From positions 330,789,527 through 330,853,526 of the forward strand of contig OZ005651.1 in NCBI GenBank assembly GCA_963930645.1: a stretch of DNA of 64,000 nucleotides. Direction: 5' to 3'. Position 1 is the first letter of the stretch. Each line of letters opens with the position of its first letter. The translations under genes were made by a program, and so were the position numbers. Below are positions 49,715-63,290 of this stretch, piece by piece. This stretch comes from Salticus scenicus. Taxonomy: Eukaryota; Arthropoda; Arachnida; Araneae; Salticidae. The notes under the pieces are model-generated. The model was not told where the DNA came from, ran no database searches, and saw nothing but the letters and a program-made list of their open reading frames with translations.

Positions 49715-50482
49715 CCCAGTAGCAGAAAGTTTTGTAGTTGTCTGCAACAGGTTTTTAAAATTTCATAATTTGTCTGCGAAATTTGCATGTAATCAGGGGT
49801 AAAAATGACTTACGCTCAAAAAACCAGAAAGCTGATAGAGGCAATCATGTTTGGAGGGGGGGGGGGGGAGCTTAACGACAGTGGAATCTCGTACAACAAT
49901 ACACGAATACAATTTCACTACAGAACAATACAATATAAACAATAAAATATAATTTGTTGAACTCATTTAATTAAACATTTTATAGCAATGTTTAACACAA
50001 CACAATATAAATAATAAAAATATTAGTTTTAGTTTTGATACAAAAAATTTTTATAAGTGGATTTTGAAGTGGAGAAGTTTTGGAGCAGTTTTAAATGAAA
50101 TTAGCACTTTTCTATGTTCCCATAGAATCTCAGTAACAGGTAACAGGAGAAAATAATACATGCATAATGCTGTCTATCAAGGGAGATCTAGGCTCCCTAG
50201 GTCACCGTTGTTAAGCACTGTTTTGTATGTTCCTACCAAGGCACCTATAGGAAGGCTCTAGAGTTCCTACCAGAGAGCATCTAAGACGTCATACATCAGT
50301 AGCGCATTGTCGCAGGTGAAAAATGTCCATTAATTGCAGACAATTTTTTTTTATGACTGCAGGCAAAGAGTGTCCGAAAGTTGCAGACTAATTTTTTTCA
50401 TTAGCGCAGTCAAAAACTGTCTGCAAGTCCTTTTTTTGTGTCCGCAACTATGTCGCCGTGTCGCGATGTTTCTGCCACTGGG
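49715..50482. mobile_element. hAT-like non-autonomous element (right copy)
   Basis: A perfect 8-bp duplication, GACCTTCC, lies at 49707-49714 and 50483-50490. Ends CCCAGTAGCAGAAA and, inverted, CCCAGTGGCAGAAA. Counterpart of 2320-3078. It settles the boundaries for the family. Confidence 0.85.
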
Positions 50483-52790
50483 GACCTTCCTAGGTGATTT
50501 TTTACTTCCATTACCGACTACCATAGGTAATGGAAGTATTGTATTCGGTCTAAAAATTCAATATCAATTTTTCACCTGATTTACACACTTTAAAGGTCTC
50601 CTGAGTCCAAAAAAGCAGTTTTTGGCAATTGGTCAGTGTGTGTGCGTGTGCACGAAATCTTCTGGCTATCATACCTCTGAAAGATAGAAACTACAGAACT
50701 TCAGAATTGAGACAGGTTCGATAAACAGATGAATTTTCCAAATTTCCATCCACAGCATAATTGTCAATATTCATTTTAAACACACTTTATTAAATTCTGG
50801 AACAATAAAGAGATAGAACTGCTCAATATCTCTCACTCATTTAATTTTTTGTGACCCCCTCCCTTATGCATATTAGCGATCAGTGATCGTTAAAGGATAT
50901 CATTATCGTAATTTGTTATATGAAAAATTAGTTTAACAAAATATAGTTTATAAAGATATTTTGAAAAATAAATAAATTGATATTCTTAAAATACATTGTA
51001 TAACATTTTGATTAATATGTAAAACAAACTCCAGGCTTTTAAAATTTCTCCAATAGCAGAATTTTCTGTATCAATCCATAGCAAAACAACATTTGGGTTC
51101 GAGCTAGGAATGGCAGACACAGTGTGGTGTTCACAAGTATTACCAGCAGTTTATAAAATACATAAAATTTACACCTACAAAACAAATAAGTTAAGAATAT
51201 ACAACAAGTACAATGATCGAGATAATGTAAATTATAATTACATATTTAAACCTGGCACTTCTTCTCAGAGATGTAAAATTAATCCCAGAGCTTTTAATAA
51301 TCTGCAGCGCTTGTTGCCGTGCTGCCCTCAGTTTCTGCTACAGGGAAAAATTTCATTAGGAATTATGGTCATGTTCATTCACAATATGCTATGATACTTT
51401 CATATATTATTATTACTATGAAATTTATTTACAACAATGCTCAATAGTATATGTTAAAATTTTCAGTTAGTGATACTTTAAAAATATAGCTATTTTTAAT
51501 AGGATATTATTTATAAGTGAGTTTTAAAAAGTAAACAGATTAAAGATTTTGGAGAAACATTATTATAACATTTTGATTAATGTAAAAACAAAACTTTAGG
51601 CTTTTAAAAATTCATTATGAAGTATTAATTTTCATGTGCATTTAAAATAAATAAATAAATAAAATAACAATGATACTTTTATATCATTCAGAAATTAATT
51701 TGTAATTAAGTTTAATATATTATATTAAAATTAGTTGAGAAAAACATTAAACATTTATTCGGGAAAATACAAATTTGTGTCATTCACAATCTTATCAAAG
51801 AACTAGAAGGATCACTGTTAGTGAAGGATCCCTGTCAACATTCTTTGTTCTAATCCCCCAACTGTTGCTTTTGTATTCCTAGAATCCTATCTCCCCTTAC
51901 TTTAAACTGGAGGCCCCTGTTATTAGAGAACCAAATTATGATGTGGTAATCCACAATTTACATATTTTATTCTTATGCAACATTAACTAACATAACTTTT
52001 TAGGGCATATAATCTCAACACGTATCTATAAATAAAAATGTTCTCAAATCACACAATATATATAATTAAATTTTTATGAATTATCATCTAAAAATTGTTT
52101 TAAGATCTGTTAATTTACAAACAACATAATATTTAGTTGTCGACTATACATAACAAATATTAAATTTCTATTTCTAGCCAGATTCTACCTCATATACAAA
52201 TTTTGAGGTTTGATGATAGAGTTTTCTGACAGGATTTTGACAGTTTAAACCCTTTTCATGTTAAAAACCACTTTTTGACATCAAAAATCCAACCCTGGCT
52301 ACAGGCAGCCAAACAGTGGCCACTGTGGTGGCCAAATTTATTAGCAGCTAATTTTTCATTAGTAACTGACCATGTGGCCAGAACTAATTTTGCCTTGTAA
52401 AGCTAATGAATAAAAAATTTATAAGCAAACTAACACTACAAATTGAAAATCTTGCAAAAAGTTTGTAAAAATTTAAAATCTATTGATTTTTTTGAAAAAA
52501 AAAAAAAATCACTGATTTAGATCACTTTTAAATATAAAAGATAATGGCTTTAATGGAATGAAACTGTTTATCTAGCTTTAAAATATGTGGTTTTTCTTAT
52601 AAAAATATAATTTGTAAAATATAACAAAATATTTCATTAAACAAGCTAATATTTCTGACATCCTGACTTCATCTCTACTAAGCAACATTGAAAAACACAG
52701 AAATAAATTATACCTTAATTTTTTTAATTATTTATACATTTTAAATATTTATTATATTTTAATTATTTATACAAGCACAACCTTATGATT

Positions 52791-52852
52791 GGTACGTGAA
52801 TTATAAATATTTAGTTAGTGTAAACTATAATTCTTTGATTGATTGTACATGC
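52791..52852. other. Short segment after known homology
   Basis: It may still belong to the large unit. The window gives no left-copy counterpart to decide. Confidence 0.3.
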
Positions 52853-53911
52853 TAGTGTTGCACCTAGTAGCCCTTTGGCCGAGTAACTGAGTACCGAATA
52901 GTTGTAAGAAAGAATAACTGATGTACATATGAAGAATTTTGCACATCTTGAAATTAAAAAAAAGGCCCTTTCAACACAAAATTAAGTTAAATGGCAAACA
53001 GCATGTTTTCATGAAATGTTTCAGAACTTTTGTATATACACAATTAGGTTCATTGTTATATTTGATACTTCCAGCTTAGTGGATTATTAAAACCATAATA
53101 AATAACTGATGACTTCATTCTGCATTATATGGTTTTTCTCAGATATGCGAATCATTCTCAGATAATTCTTAGAGAATATAAAAGTTCCTATACACTCGGC
53201 TTAATTTAAGATGCATGAAATTTACATATGAAATGAGAACATTAAAAAAAATATTTTATCATTTCAAACATGATAGACTTCATTAATTTTCAAATTCTAG
53301 AAGAGTAAAAAAGATAGGTGGTTTTGGGCTAAAATTTGACAAATTTCATTATTAAGATATATTTTTAATATCTTGTTATTGTATTTACCTTTTTCATAAT
53401 TATTATTTTTAAAATTAAAAATCAGTCTTTTCTTATAGTTTTAAAAGTGTCTTACTTTTAATTGCACAAACATGTAACTAAAATTTTACCTACTATATTA
53501 GCATTATATAAGGATTCTCATATCTAAAATATTTTATTTTTGTGTTTTATAGATGAAATTTTATGTACTATGTTTTTATAAAAAAAATTGCATATCACAC
53601 ACATACAAGATGGTTATACTTAATTCTTGTAACTAAAATGGATAAGTTCATATCATGAATCGTCTCTATACAGAGTTTGGTGGCAATCTACTCGCCCGTT
53701 TTAACTGCAAAAAGCTGTTTGCAGCAAAAGTTTGACTCAATATTCATATTTTCATAATTTTTTAGTTATTAATAAACAACTCTTATGAATACATTTCTTT
53801 CAATAATACGTTAAAAATAATGAAATTCTTACAACTACTCGGTACTGGCCGAATACTTGGACCAAATTTGGCCGAGTACCGAGTATATACCAAGTACTCG
53901 GTACAGCTCTA
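52853..53911. mobile_element. Old hAT-like element
   Basis: The ends TAGTGTTGCACC and, inverted, TAGAGCTGTACC are followed by multiple copies of CCGAGTAC-like words, then TAGTTGTAAGAA on both sides. This pattern is common at hAT ends. The flanking 8 bp do not match, so the element is old or its ends have changed. No transposase frame is seen. Confidence 0.65.
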
Positions 53912-54780
53912 CTTGTTACTGATATTTAGAAAAGAAAATATTTCCTTGCTTACTTAACTCTCATACCAGTTTATATCATTTAATAATGGGTCACATGATA
54001 ATTTAAAAGTAACAGAATATTTTTTTACTTTGTAGTATTTAAGAAGCCCTGAAGGCTCCAAAAAGTTTTAAAACCACAACCTTTTAATTTAACTACATAT
54101 TTATATAATCAGTTAAACACAGTTCGAAGCTGCTTGTCTAATGAACTGTACCCTTAAAAAATATAAAAAAAAATAAGTGAAAATATTATGATGGTAATGA
54201 AAACATGAATTCTGTTAATGGGTAAAGTATGAAAAAATTTTGATTCAAATGATATACATTTAGCCTAGTGATAATTAAATTATTTTAATTTTGTTTGGAA
54301 AGTATGAGGTAAAAAATTTTTTCTTAAAGCATTGCTTCAGTTATGATGTAATTTTTCCTATTAAATTATCCTTTTCCAAAATTATTTTATGCATTCCATA
54401 TACCGTAGATAAGAGTTTATGGTGGATCAGGATAATTTCCGATCAAAAAATGAAAAAAAACAAACATCTATCTAAATAACTCTAAAATTATAACAATTCA
54501 TGTAACTAAATCTAGCATTGTTAAAGCTTAACCATGTGTCTATTCAACAACATGTAGACTTTGACTAAAATGTATTTAAAGTTTAATTGAAAAAAAAAAA
54601 AACACTGAGGAGTAATTATCCTGGCAATGAGGTAAATATCGGTCACACCCTGTTCAATTACCAATCAGGACATTTTTTGTTCTAAAGATAACTACATTGA
54701 TTAATTTAGACAACAAATTATCGTTTTTAATATAAACCTGACTTTCATTATATACGTTTTAAAATAGAAATTTGCATAGT
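53912..54780. other. AT-rich spacer before the third large copy
   Basis: The frame at 54291-54479 has no domain or support. No gene is seen. The segment could be part of the right large unit if that unit runs on to the next copy. Confidence 0.4.
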
Positions 54781-55079
54781 CCCACACAACACAATTCATC
54801 CCGATTAGGTTGATATTACGTAATCGCGATCAAATATTACGTCCCATTACGTTGAAATTTGCTATCTGCTTTGGTCGATCTTTGGTTGAAATGTCACAAG
54901 CAAAGTTGTAACATGGCCCTAAATAAGACTTAGTTGGTACGTAATATCAACCAACTTGTTATGTAAGACATCCAGAGTTTGTTCAATTCATGTAAAATCA
55001 ACCAAATTTGGATGTAAATGCAACATTGTGTTTTCAGCCATTTCATGTAATATCAACTAGATTTGGATGTAAAATATAC

Positions 55080-55540
55080 ATCCAGATCTCATCCAGGTTT
55101 CATAGAAATTACATAAAATCAACATAGCTGATGCATTTTTCTTTTCTTCTTTCTTTCTCTTTTAAGAATTTTAATGCACTTATTTTTAACAGGGGAACCA
55201 AAAGCATTGAGCTTGTTTTTTTATAATGCAGAGATTAATTTTAAACATAAATGTGATATTGATTTTCAATATCAGGATTTAAAAATATATGCTTAAAATC
55301 AATAACCTGTATATTTTTGTTTAAAATTAATATTTGCATAATTAAAAGCAAGGCCAATGCTTTTGGCTTCCCTGTTTAAAATAAGTGCATTAAAATGCTT
55401 AAAAGAGAAAGAAAGAAGAAAAGAAAAATGCATCAGTTATGCTGATTTTATGTAACTTCTATAAAACTTGGATGAAATCTAAATGTATATTCCACATCCA
55501 ATTTTGGTAGATTTTAATGGAATTCATTACTCAGGCAGAA
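55080..55540. repeat. Large imperfect palindrome (third copy)
   Basis: Counterpart of 13480-13990, slightly shorter. Confidence 0.7.
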
Positions 55541-56423
55541 AATTTGGCAAGATAGCTTCTTCTTTTTTTTTTTTCCAGATCACACCTGGAACTTTTTTAG
55601 ATAAAACTTTGTATATCATCTTATTAGAATATGAGACATATTTTGCTCATTGCAAAATACTGTTTTTTTTTCTTTTTTTTTTGTACAGGTGACAATTATT
55701 ATTTTTTCTAATTCTTTGAAAATTTCTAGTTGGTTTCATAAAATTCTGCACCAATTTTTACTTCCTTATACAAAGTATAAGGAATTATAGTAATCCCGTT
55801 TTGAGAAAAGGATTTTGTCTTTCACATTGCTCGAAAACGAATGATCGCTGAATGTTGCCAATTTATATGTGTGATTGCCATGATGTCTAGTTGTACACCT
55901 GCAAGTGTCGTCTTAACACGAGCTCTCGTTTTTAGCGATATAAGCGACTTTACACGATTTTTCGTGACGTCTGTACGTATATGTGTGTGTATGTCACATA
56001 ACACAAAAACGATTGGACGTAGAAAGTTGCGAATTGGTACATAGGTTTGTTATAACATCCAGTTGTGCACCTCTACTTTTTTGGCCTTGTATGATTTTCC
56101 GTTTTGGAGATATTTAGGAAAATTAAGTTCATAATGACCAAAAATACAAAGGTTTTGGCCATAATGTATCAAAAACGATAACTCAAAAACTGTTTGGACA
56201 AATATTGCAATCGATTTTTAACTGACTTCCTGACTAGCTAGATATTTGAAACTTTCAGAAAAGCTCAGAACACGTTGACAATGCATTTTTAAAATATTTT
56301 TAGCCAACTGTTTTGGATACCTGCTGCCTTCAGCAGCATTTATATGATTCAACAGAAAATTTATTTAACTAACTTCCTGACTAGCTAGACATTTGAAACT
56401 TTCAGAATAGTTCAGAACACTGC

Positions 56424-56750
56424 TAAGTGCATTGAAATGCTTAAAAAAGAAAAGAAAAATGCATCAGTTATGGAGATTTTACATTATTTCTATAAAAACT
56501 TGGATGGGTACTTAGAAGATGGAATTTCTTACCCAGGCAGAAAATTTGGTAAGATAGCATTTTTTTTTTTTTTTTTTTTTTTTTCATATCATATCTGGAA
56601 CTTTTTCAGATAAAAATTTATATATCATCTTATTAGAAAATGAGACATATATTGCAAATATTTCTTTTTTATTCAGGCATCAATTATTTTTTCAAATTCC
56701 TTGAAAATTTTTAGTTGGTTTCATAAATTTCTGCACGTTTTTAACACTTT
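56424..56750. repeat. Diverged partial re-copy of the palindrome and flank
   Basis: Sequence from TAAGTGCATTGAAATGC to ATTTTTAGTTGGTTTCATA repeats, with many changes, the order seen at about 55380-55745. This makes a local direct duplication found only in the third copy. Confidence 0.6.
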
Positions 56751-56754
56751 CCAA

Positions 56755-58150
56755 CAAGGTTGAAAAGTGTTTATGACTTAGGTTTGTCTGTCTGTCTGCG
56801 CTCTAACTCCCATAAATATTTATGGAATTTCTTGAAACTGATATATGTTATTATAGTTCACTATCAGACGTTCCCTATTGAAAATGGAGTGAACACCTTT
56901 ATTGGTTTATGTATAGGGACATCCGAAAGTTTTCCAAAGCACTGTGTCCTATGAAAGGTATTTCCATAAACCATATTTTAATACCGTTACTTTACACAAA
57001 CGTTAATGAAATTGAAATATGTTATTCAAGTTCACTATCGAATGCTTCTCATTAAAAATCGAGTAAATATCATCACTGGTTTGTATACAGGGACACCCGA
57101 AAGTATTCCTGAGCATTGTGTTATATGAGAGGTATTTCTATAAACCAAATTTGAAGGACTGTACTTTGCAAAAATCTTAATAAAATTAAAATATATTATT
57201 CATATGCACAAAAGAATGCTTTCCATAGAATACAGTATGATTAGCATTAGATTTACAGGGCAACATAAAAATATTCAGTTACATTAATGGGTGTTATTGA
57301 AAATTTGCTGGAATTACATTTTCGTTTATATTAATTTTTTTTTTCATTTTCTAAATGTTTATAACACTTTCCAATTAGGTTGAAAAGTGTTAATGACTTC
57401 GGTTTGTCTGTCTGTCTATCTGCGCTTTAACTCACGTAAATATTCATGGAATTTTTTTAAACTGATAACTGATATTCAAGCTCACTATCGGTTGTTTCCT
57501 ATTGAAAATGGAGTGATTATATTTTTTGGCTTGTATACAGAGACACTCAAAATATTCCAAAGCATTGTGGTTTTATGAACTATATTTTAATTCCTTTATT
57601 TTACCCAAATTTCAATGAAATTGAAATATGTAGTTCAAGTTCTCTATCGGATGTTTGCTATAGAAAATGGAGTAAATACCACTTCTGGCTTGTGTACAGA
57701 GTCACCCAAAAATATTCCAAAGCATTTGTTCTAAGATAGGTATTTCTATAAACTAAATTTTAACAACTTTACTTCGAACAGATCTTAATAAAGTTGAAAT
57801 ATGTAATTCATATGCACAAAAGAATGCTTTCCACAGAGTTTAGTATGATTAGCATTAGATTTACAGGACCACACAAAAATATAGTTACGTTGAAGGCTTT
57901 TATTGCAAATTTGCTGCAATTGCATTTTCGTTTACATTCAGCGATATAACATGTTTTAAGTGGGAATATGACTTCATTTTATGTATCTATCAGCCCGACT
58001 ATCCCTCTGTCTCTCTATTCATCCCCCATTCATCCCCCCCCCCTCGTAGCGTCTGTAAATATTTTCAGAATTTTTACAAAATTATATATGTTATTCATAT
58101 TCACTATGGAATGTTCCCTATTTTAAATGACATTTATATGTCCTGTACTG
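56755..58150. repeat. Nested tandem repeats unique to the third copy
   Basis: A block of about 610 bp (starting TTGAAAAGTGTT, TTTGTCTGTCTGTCTGCGC) occurs twice, near 56758 and 57379, with a partial third near 57980. Inside each are sub-units of about 175 bp landmarked by TTCACTATC (56857, 57031). Frames at 56760-56954 and 57387-57578 are similar only because the DNA is repeated. Confidence 0.7.
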
Positions 58151-58165
58151 GTTTGTGCACAAGGA

Positions 58166-58203
<38 letters not shown>

Positions 58204-59299
58204 CCAATACATTGCATTTGAGGACATTTAAAGAACTTTCTATTGCAAAAATCATAAAGAAATTGCCATTGAGTTTTAATATGTTAAATAATATTTTGTA
58301 CAGAATATCATTTTGTTATCCTTCAGATTTACAGGGCTACACTAAAATATGCAGATACATTCTGGACTGCAATTAGAATGTAAAGGCTTAGTGTTAAGCA
58401 TTTTTAATACTTCCTAACTGTGTTTAAGAATGATTAGGAATTCAATTAGTCTAGCAGTATGCTTTTCACAACTACTGTCTGTCCATTGTGTGATTACGTA
58501 GGTAAAGAGTATCGAAAGTTACACAATACAACAATCACGTACATTTGAAAAGTGTTAATAATCAATGCGTACCACATGATTTTGCATTCTTGTTTTTTTT
58601 TGCAGAAGTACAAGATCAGTATTTCGGGAAAAAATCTGAGATTAATGTTTTGGGAATAGGTGACTGTATGCAAAACTTAACAAACTCTATTTTTTGTTGA
58701 CTTGTAATATCATGTACTTTTAAAGTATAATTTCTAGACCTATTTTATGAAAATCTGTTATGCCAGGCTACAATAAAGCACTTAAATAATCTGGTGTGTC
58801 ACTCACACAACTTTCTCTTTCCCTGTATTTTAGTATTACAAAAACATATTGCATAAGTCTTGAGATCAATGATGTAAGATATGAAATTCAATGTACTATA
58901 AAAATAATCTAAAACTGGTTTAGAAATAAATATTTGAGATATAACTGTGTGAGGCGGGGATATCAACCCCTCAAGCCCCACTCAATAATAGCGCAAACAA
59001 TTATTTCAAAAACAAGTAAACAAACAAAAAAAAATTTATTGACTTCAAACTTGCCGATCTTGGTCGAATTTTTAAGTGGATAATTATTACGTACTTTCAA
59101 ATATCAAATTCGAATTTCATGTATTTCTTTTTACTTTCTCTTTCCTATATAGGTAAAGTATTGTTTTACAGTCAAATTTTTGAAAGTGAGTTTTTGTCAT
59201 ATTTACACATTTTGAGGTCCCCTGAATCAAAAAATCATGTTTTTAGCAGTTGGTCTAAGTCTGTGTGTGTCTTATCAGCATATCTCAAAAACAAATTAT

Positions 59300-61110
59300 A
59301 GCAGAAAGTTCAAACTTGGTGTTCTAAATGCGTATCATATAGGGATTCTGCAGTAAACTTTTCGTTGAGATCAAGCAGGTTTGTGTACAGGGACATCGTA
59401 GTAAATTCAAATACAGTGTATATACATGTATAGGAGGAAATATCTGGTAAGTACAGCATAACATCTATAGGCTGACTTAAAAAAAAATAAACATCCCCCC
59501 CCCCCTATTCATAAAAGCCTGTTTTGTGTAGATTGTAGTATGAAAATCATTCATTTACAGACCAATTGAAGTATTTGGATGGGGTATACTTGCAGGAATC
59601 AAAATTCCTTTTGTGTTGAATGTTTTTAAAATATGACTAATTTTTTTAATACAGAGTATTCTTAATACTGCCTATTGATTATAGACAATATACAGGGCTA
59701 TACATCCAGAATTAAGCAAAATGGTCTTTTCTATTGAATCTAATACAAGTGCTTTGTACATTTCATTACGTCGCTGAATACTGCACAATTAATTTTTCAT
59801 ACCCATACTGTAAATAAAGTATTTTTTGATGTTCTGTTTTCAACTTGTTTTTTGTATTATATCAAGTTTTGAAGTGGCCTGATTACGTAAGTCCAATTTT
59901 TAGCAGTTGATCTGTATGTGTATCTGTTATTAACATAACTTTAAAATAAATAATTGCATTAAATTTAAATTTGGCATTTTGAATTTCGTATTAGGTTACC
60001 GGCAAAAACATTTATAAAGACTGGTAAGTTAGAAGTCAAATTAATAATACCTTGGATTTTTTTTTTGAGGGGTTTGCCCCCTCACACAGACTTACACATA
60101 AAATAGAACTGTTTTTAAAATGATTTTAGAATGTTTTAAAAGTACATTGAATTTTATTATCTCATGCTATTGATCTCAAAATTTAATGTGCAATCTATCA
60201 TTAATAATACTGAAATGCAGGGTAAGAGAAAGTCATGTGAGTGACACACAAGGTTATTTAAAGTATGATAATAGATATACATACAGATTCATTAACTGCT
60301 AAAAATTGGATTTTCATAATCAAGGCACCTGAGAGTATATTATATAAGAACAAACAAAGTTGAAATTTAAAAAATACTTTTTTTATAGTATGATTATGAA
60401 AAACTAATTTTTCTTTCTGAACAGTGTTCGTCGACATAATAATGTGCGTAGAAACAAATTGTGTGCGTAGAAAAAAGCGTCAATTAACTGCACTCCCATC
60501 AATTATATTCAATATTAAAAAACATTTAGTTCAATTTTTGGTAGCTCTGTATATTGTCTATAAACAAAATGCAATATGAACAATATTATGTACTTAAATT
60601 TAGTCTCAATCGAAAAACACCTAACAAAAGATGAATTACAATTCCAGCAATTTTCAAGTATAGCTCCAAATATTTTGGGTAGCCTGTAAACAAATGATGA
60701 ATGATTTACATATCACAATCTACACAAAACATGTTTTTATCCATTAAAAAAAATTGTTCATTCCATTTTGTTTAAGTCAGCTTATTGTTGTTACACTGTA
60801 GTTACTCGAAATTTTCCCAAAGACAATGTATTTTAATTATCTTGGATACCTTCGTACACAAACTACTTACTTGATCTCAAAGAAAAGTTTAGTGTAGCGT
60901 CCCTATATGATGCATATTTTGTGAGTTACAGTATGGACTTTCTGATACTATTTGTTCTTGAGATATGCTGATAACAGACAAACACACAGATTAACTGCTA
61001 AAAACATGATTCTCGGATTCATGGGACCTAAAAATGTGTAAATTTAACAAAAACTCAATTTTGGATATTTGATCCAAAAACAATACTTTCTCTACTACAC
61101 ACACGAATAA
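59300..61110. repeat. Diverged long inverted repeat (third copy)
   Basis: Counterpart of 40770-42560, with an empty TTAA site at 60201-60204. A further inverted fragment of the same sequence lies at about 58790-58980. Confidence 0.65.
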
Positions 61111-61559
61111 GAGAAAGTAATAAAATCTGCATTGTGTCACTAGATTACTATTCTTTGGTTCATTCTTTGTTTTCTTTTTAGATGTAGGTATTACTTAATT
61201 TATTAACTGCTAATAGCTTCATATGATTTTAGACTTAGTTCAGCAGTTCTAGATCACAGATAAATTTAGCTTTTCTGCAAATCATTACAGAAAATTTTGT
61301 CTGTTGGGGAGTAAATTCCCCCCCCCCCCTCCAATACTCAAATATAAATAGGATCCCTCCAGTTTTAAATTCACAAAACAGATAATCAGCCTTATTTCCC
61401 ACAAGGAATAGCAATACTACTTATACTTTCCAAACATACATTTGTAAGGAAAATATTGTAATTATGACAAATATTTTACTTTGAGATATCCGAGTTCATT
61501 TTTGCTATTTTTACGATGATATATTCATGTGTGTGCATATATATATATGTGCATCATAA

Positions 61560-61694
61560 AAAAAAAAGTCCTGTTTGCTGCCAGAAATTTTCCTGTAATG
61601 ACAGAAAATACACAAAAGTTACAGAAAAATTACGTTTACAGAATGTATTTTTCTGCATTATGGAAAATTTCTGGCAGCAAACAGGACTTTTTTT
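61560..61694. mobile_element. Short palindromic MITE (third copy)
   Basis: Counterpart of 9474-9607, with the shortest adjoining A run of the three. Confidence 0.65.
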
Positions 61695-61776
61695 ATAGTG
61701 TAAGTGAACACGAAAGCATCTGAATGCATTTATTAACTGACCTGAATGTTCATATATATGCTATAGGTCACCGTAG

Positions 61777-63290
61777 CACTTACAAGGGAAGTATGAATCA
61801 GTAAAGTTGCTATTGAAACCAAACCAAGCTTAAATTAAAGAGCATGGTCGAAAACATTGGGTACAGTATAAATTTGCTGAAATAACCCCCATGGGGGCGA
61901 GATATAACCCCCTAATTGTTTTAGTTATTTCTATAAAAGCCAACAAAACACAGGTTATAACAAGAACGAATGGTGCTGTGGTAGCGTGCTTGACTTCTGA
62001 TGAGAAGGTCCTCGGATCGAGTCCCCGCAAGGGCATTTTGTATTTTAATTTTTTATTTCAACTAAAATATTTGATTTTACATTTTTAATTAAATTAAATC
62101 ATTATTTTAAGAGAAAATATTAATTATATTAAAACTTTTTTTTTTTCTTTTTCAGTGTGGACAATTTAATAATTTTTTTAATTTTTAACCATTGCATTTA
62201 TTTATTTATTAAATTTAAAGAAATTAATAATTTAACGGGAAATACTTTTATATTTCATTTAGATAAGATTTTGTTAATGATTACATTCCAATAAAATTTT
62301 GTTAATGATTACGTTTTATATAAATTTCTAATTACTACTTTTTAACGACAACATTAGTATCCAGAGTTATCGTCTGCTCTCAATTGTATTATTTATTCAT
62401 GCAATTTTTTGCACGAAAAATCCTGAATGAACAACAGCTGTTGCTTAACTATTCGATGTTGCATTTGACTTTTATTTCAAATGTTTCATTAAACAACTGT
62501 CAAATTTAGTGGTGTCGGAAAAACTGATAATAATATTGAACACGATGACAAATTTTCTCAAAATGGTTTTAAATTTATAATTAGTTTACATCTCAAAAAA
62601 TTCAAATTCTGGGTAAATATGGATTTTACAAATCTAGTAATCTCGGCGAAAAGCCAAATATTTAACAAAATGTTTGTGATGATCAATAATTGACAGTGAA
62701 CAAAATTGTAATTCAAATAAATGTGATCAATATTTTTGTATTTCTTGTTCTAATTGTGAAAAATGCTTATGGTTTCACGATTTTTCTACTCATAACTATT
62801 ATAAATTGGAAACTTTATTCATAGTTTTAAATATTATTTTATTTTTTATAAATAAAAAAAAATAAAAATATATATTTCATAAATTCATGGTCAATACTTT
62901 ATTAACTGGAATACTTAAAAAAAAAAAAAAAAAAGATCTTAATATAATTAATAATTCTCTTAAAATAATGATTTAATTTAATTAAAAATGTAAAAAATAT
63001 TTTATTTTAAATAAAAAATTAAAATACAAAACGCCCTTGCAGACTCAATCCGAGGACCTTCGCATCAGAAGTCAAGCATGCTACCACAGCACCATTCATT
63101 CTTATTACAATGCATGTTTTGTTGGCTTTTATAGAAATAACTAAAACTATTAGAGGGTCATATGTCGCCCCTCATGGAGGTTGTTGCAGCAAATTTCTAC
63201 TGTACCCTATGTTTTCGACCACGTTCTTTAATTGAAGCTTGGTTTGGTTTCAATAGCAATTTTACTGATTCATACTTCCCTTGTTAGTTA
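61777..63290. repeat. Inverted repeat with tRNA-like modules (third copy)
   Basis: Counterpart of 7865-9387. The modules are at about 61974-62036 (plus, CGGATCGAGTCCCCG) and 63032-63098 (minus, with a 3-4 bp loss in the T-arm region). Confidence 0.65.

Larger units (their letters stand above)
38370..52790 (+). repeat. Large repeat unit, right copy
   Basis: This is the forward copy of the large unit, with the CCCACACAACACA end at 38370. Order inward: subterminal motif repeats (38370-38690), palindrome (38660-39170), conserved spacer, tandem array (39850-40540), long inverted repeat (40770-42560), palindromic MITE, tRNA-like inverted repeat, MITEs, decayed genes B and A, and the hAT-like element. 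Homology to the left copy is followed to 52790, where the left copy meets base 1, so the far end is unknown. It keeps about 130 bp of remnant B lost from the left copy and lacks the TTAA MITE. Between the listed elements I see no gene. Confidence 0.9.

Noticed and set aside
1..52790. One 53-kb transposon with 14-kb terminal inverted repeats (Polinton-like)
   Set aside because: The sharp shared end faces inward, a third direct copy exists, and no polymerase, integrase or capsid-type gene is in the 24-kb middle.
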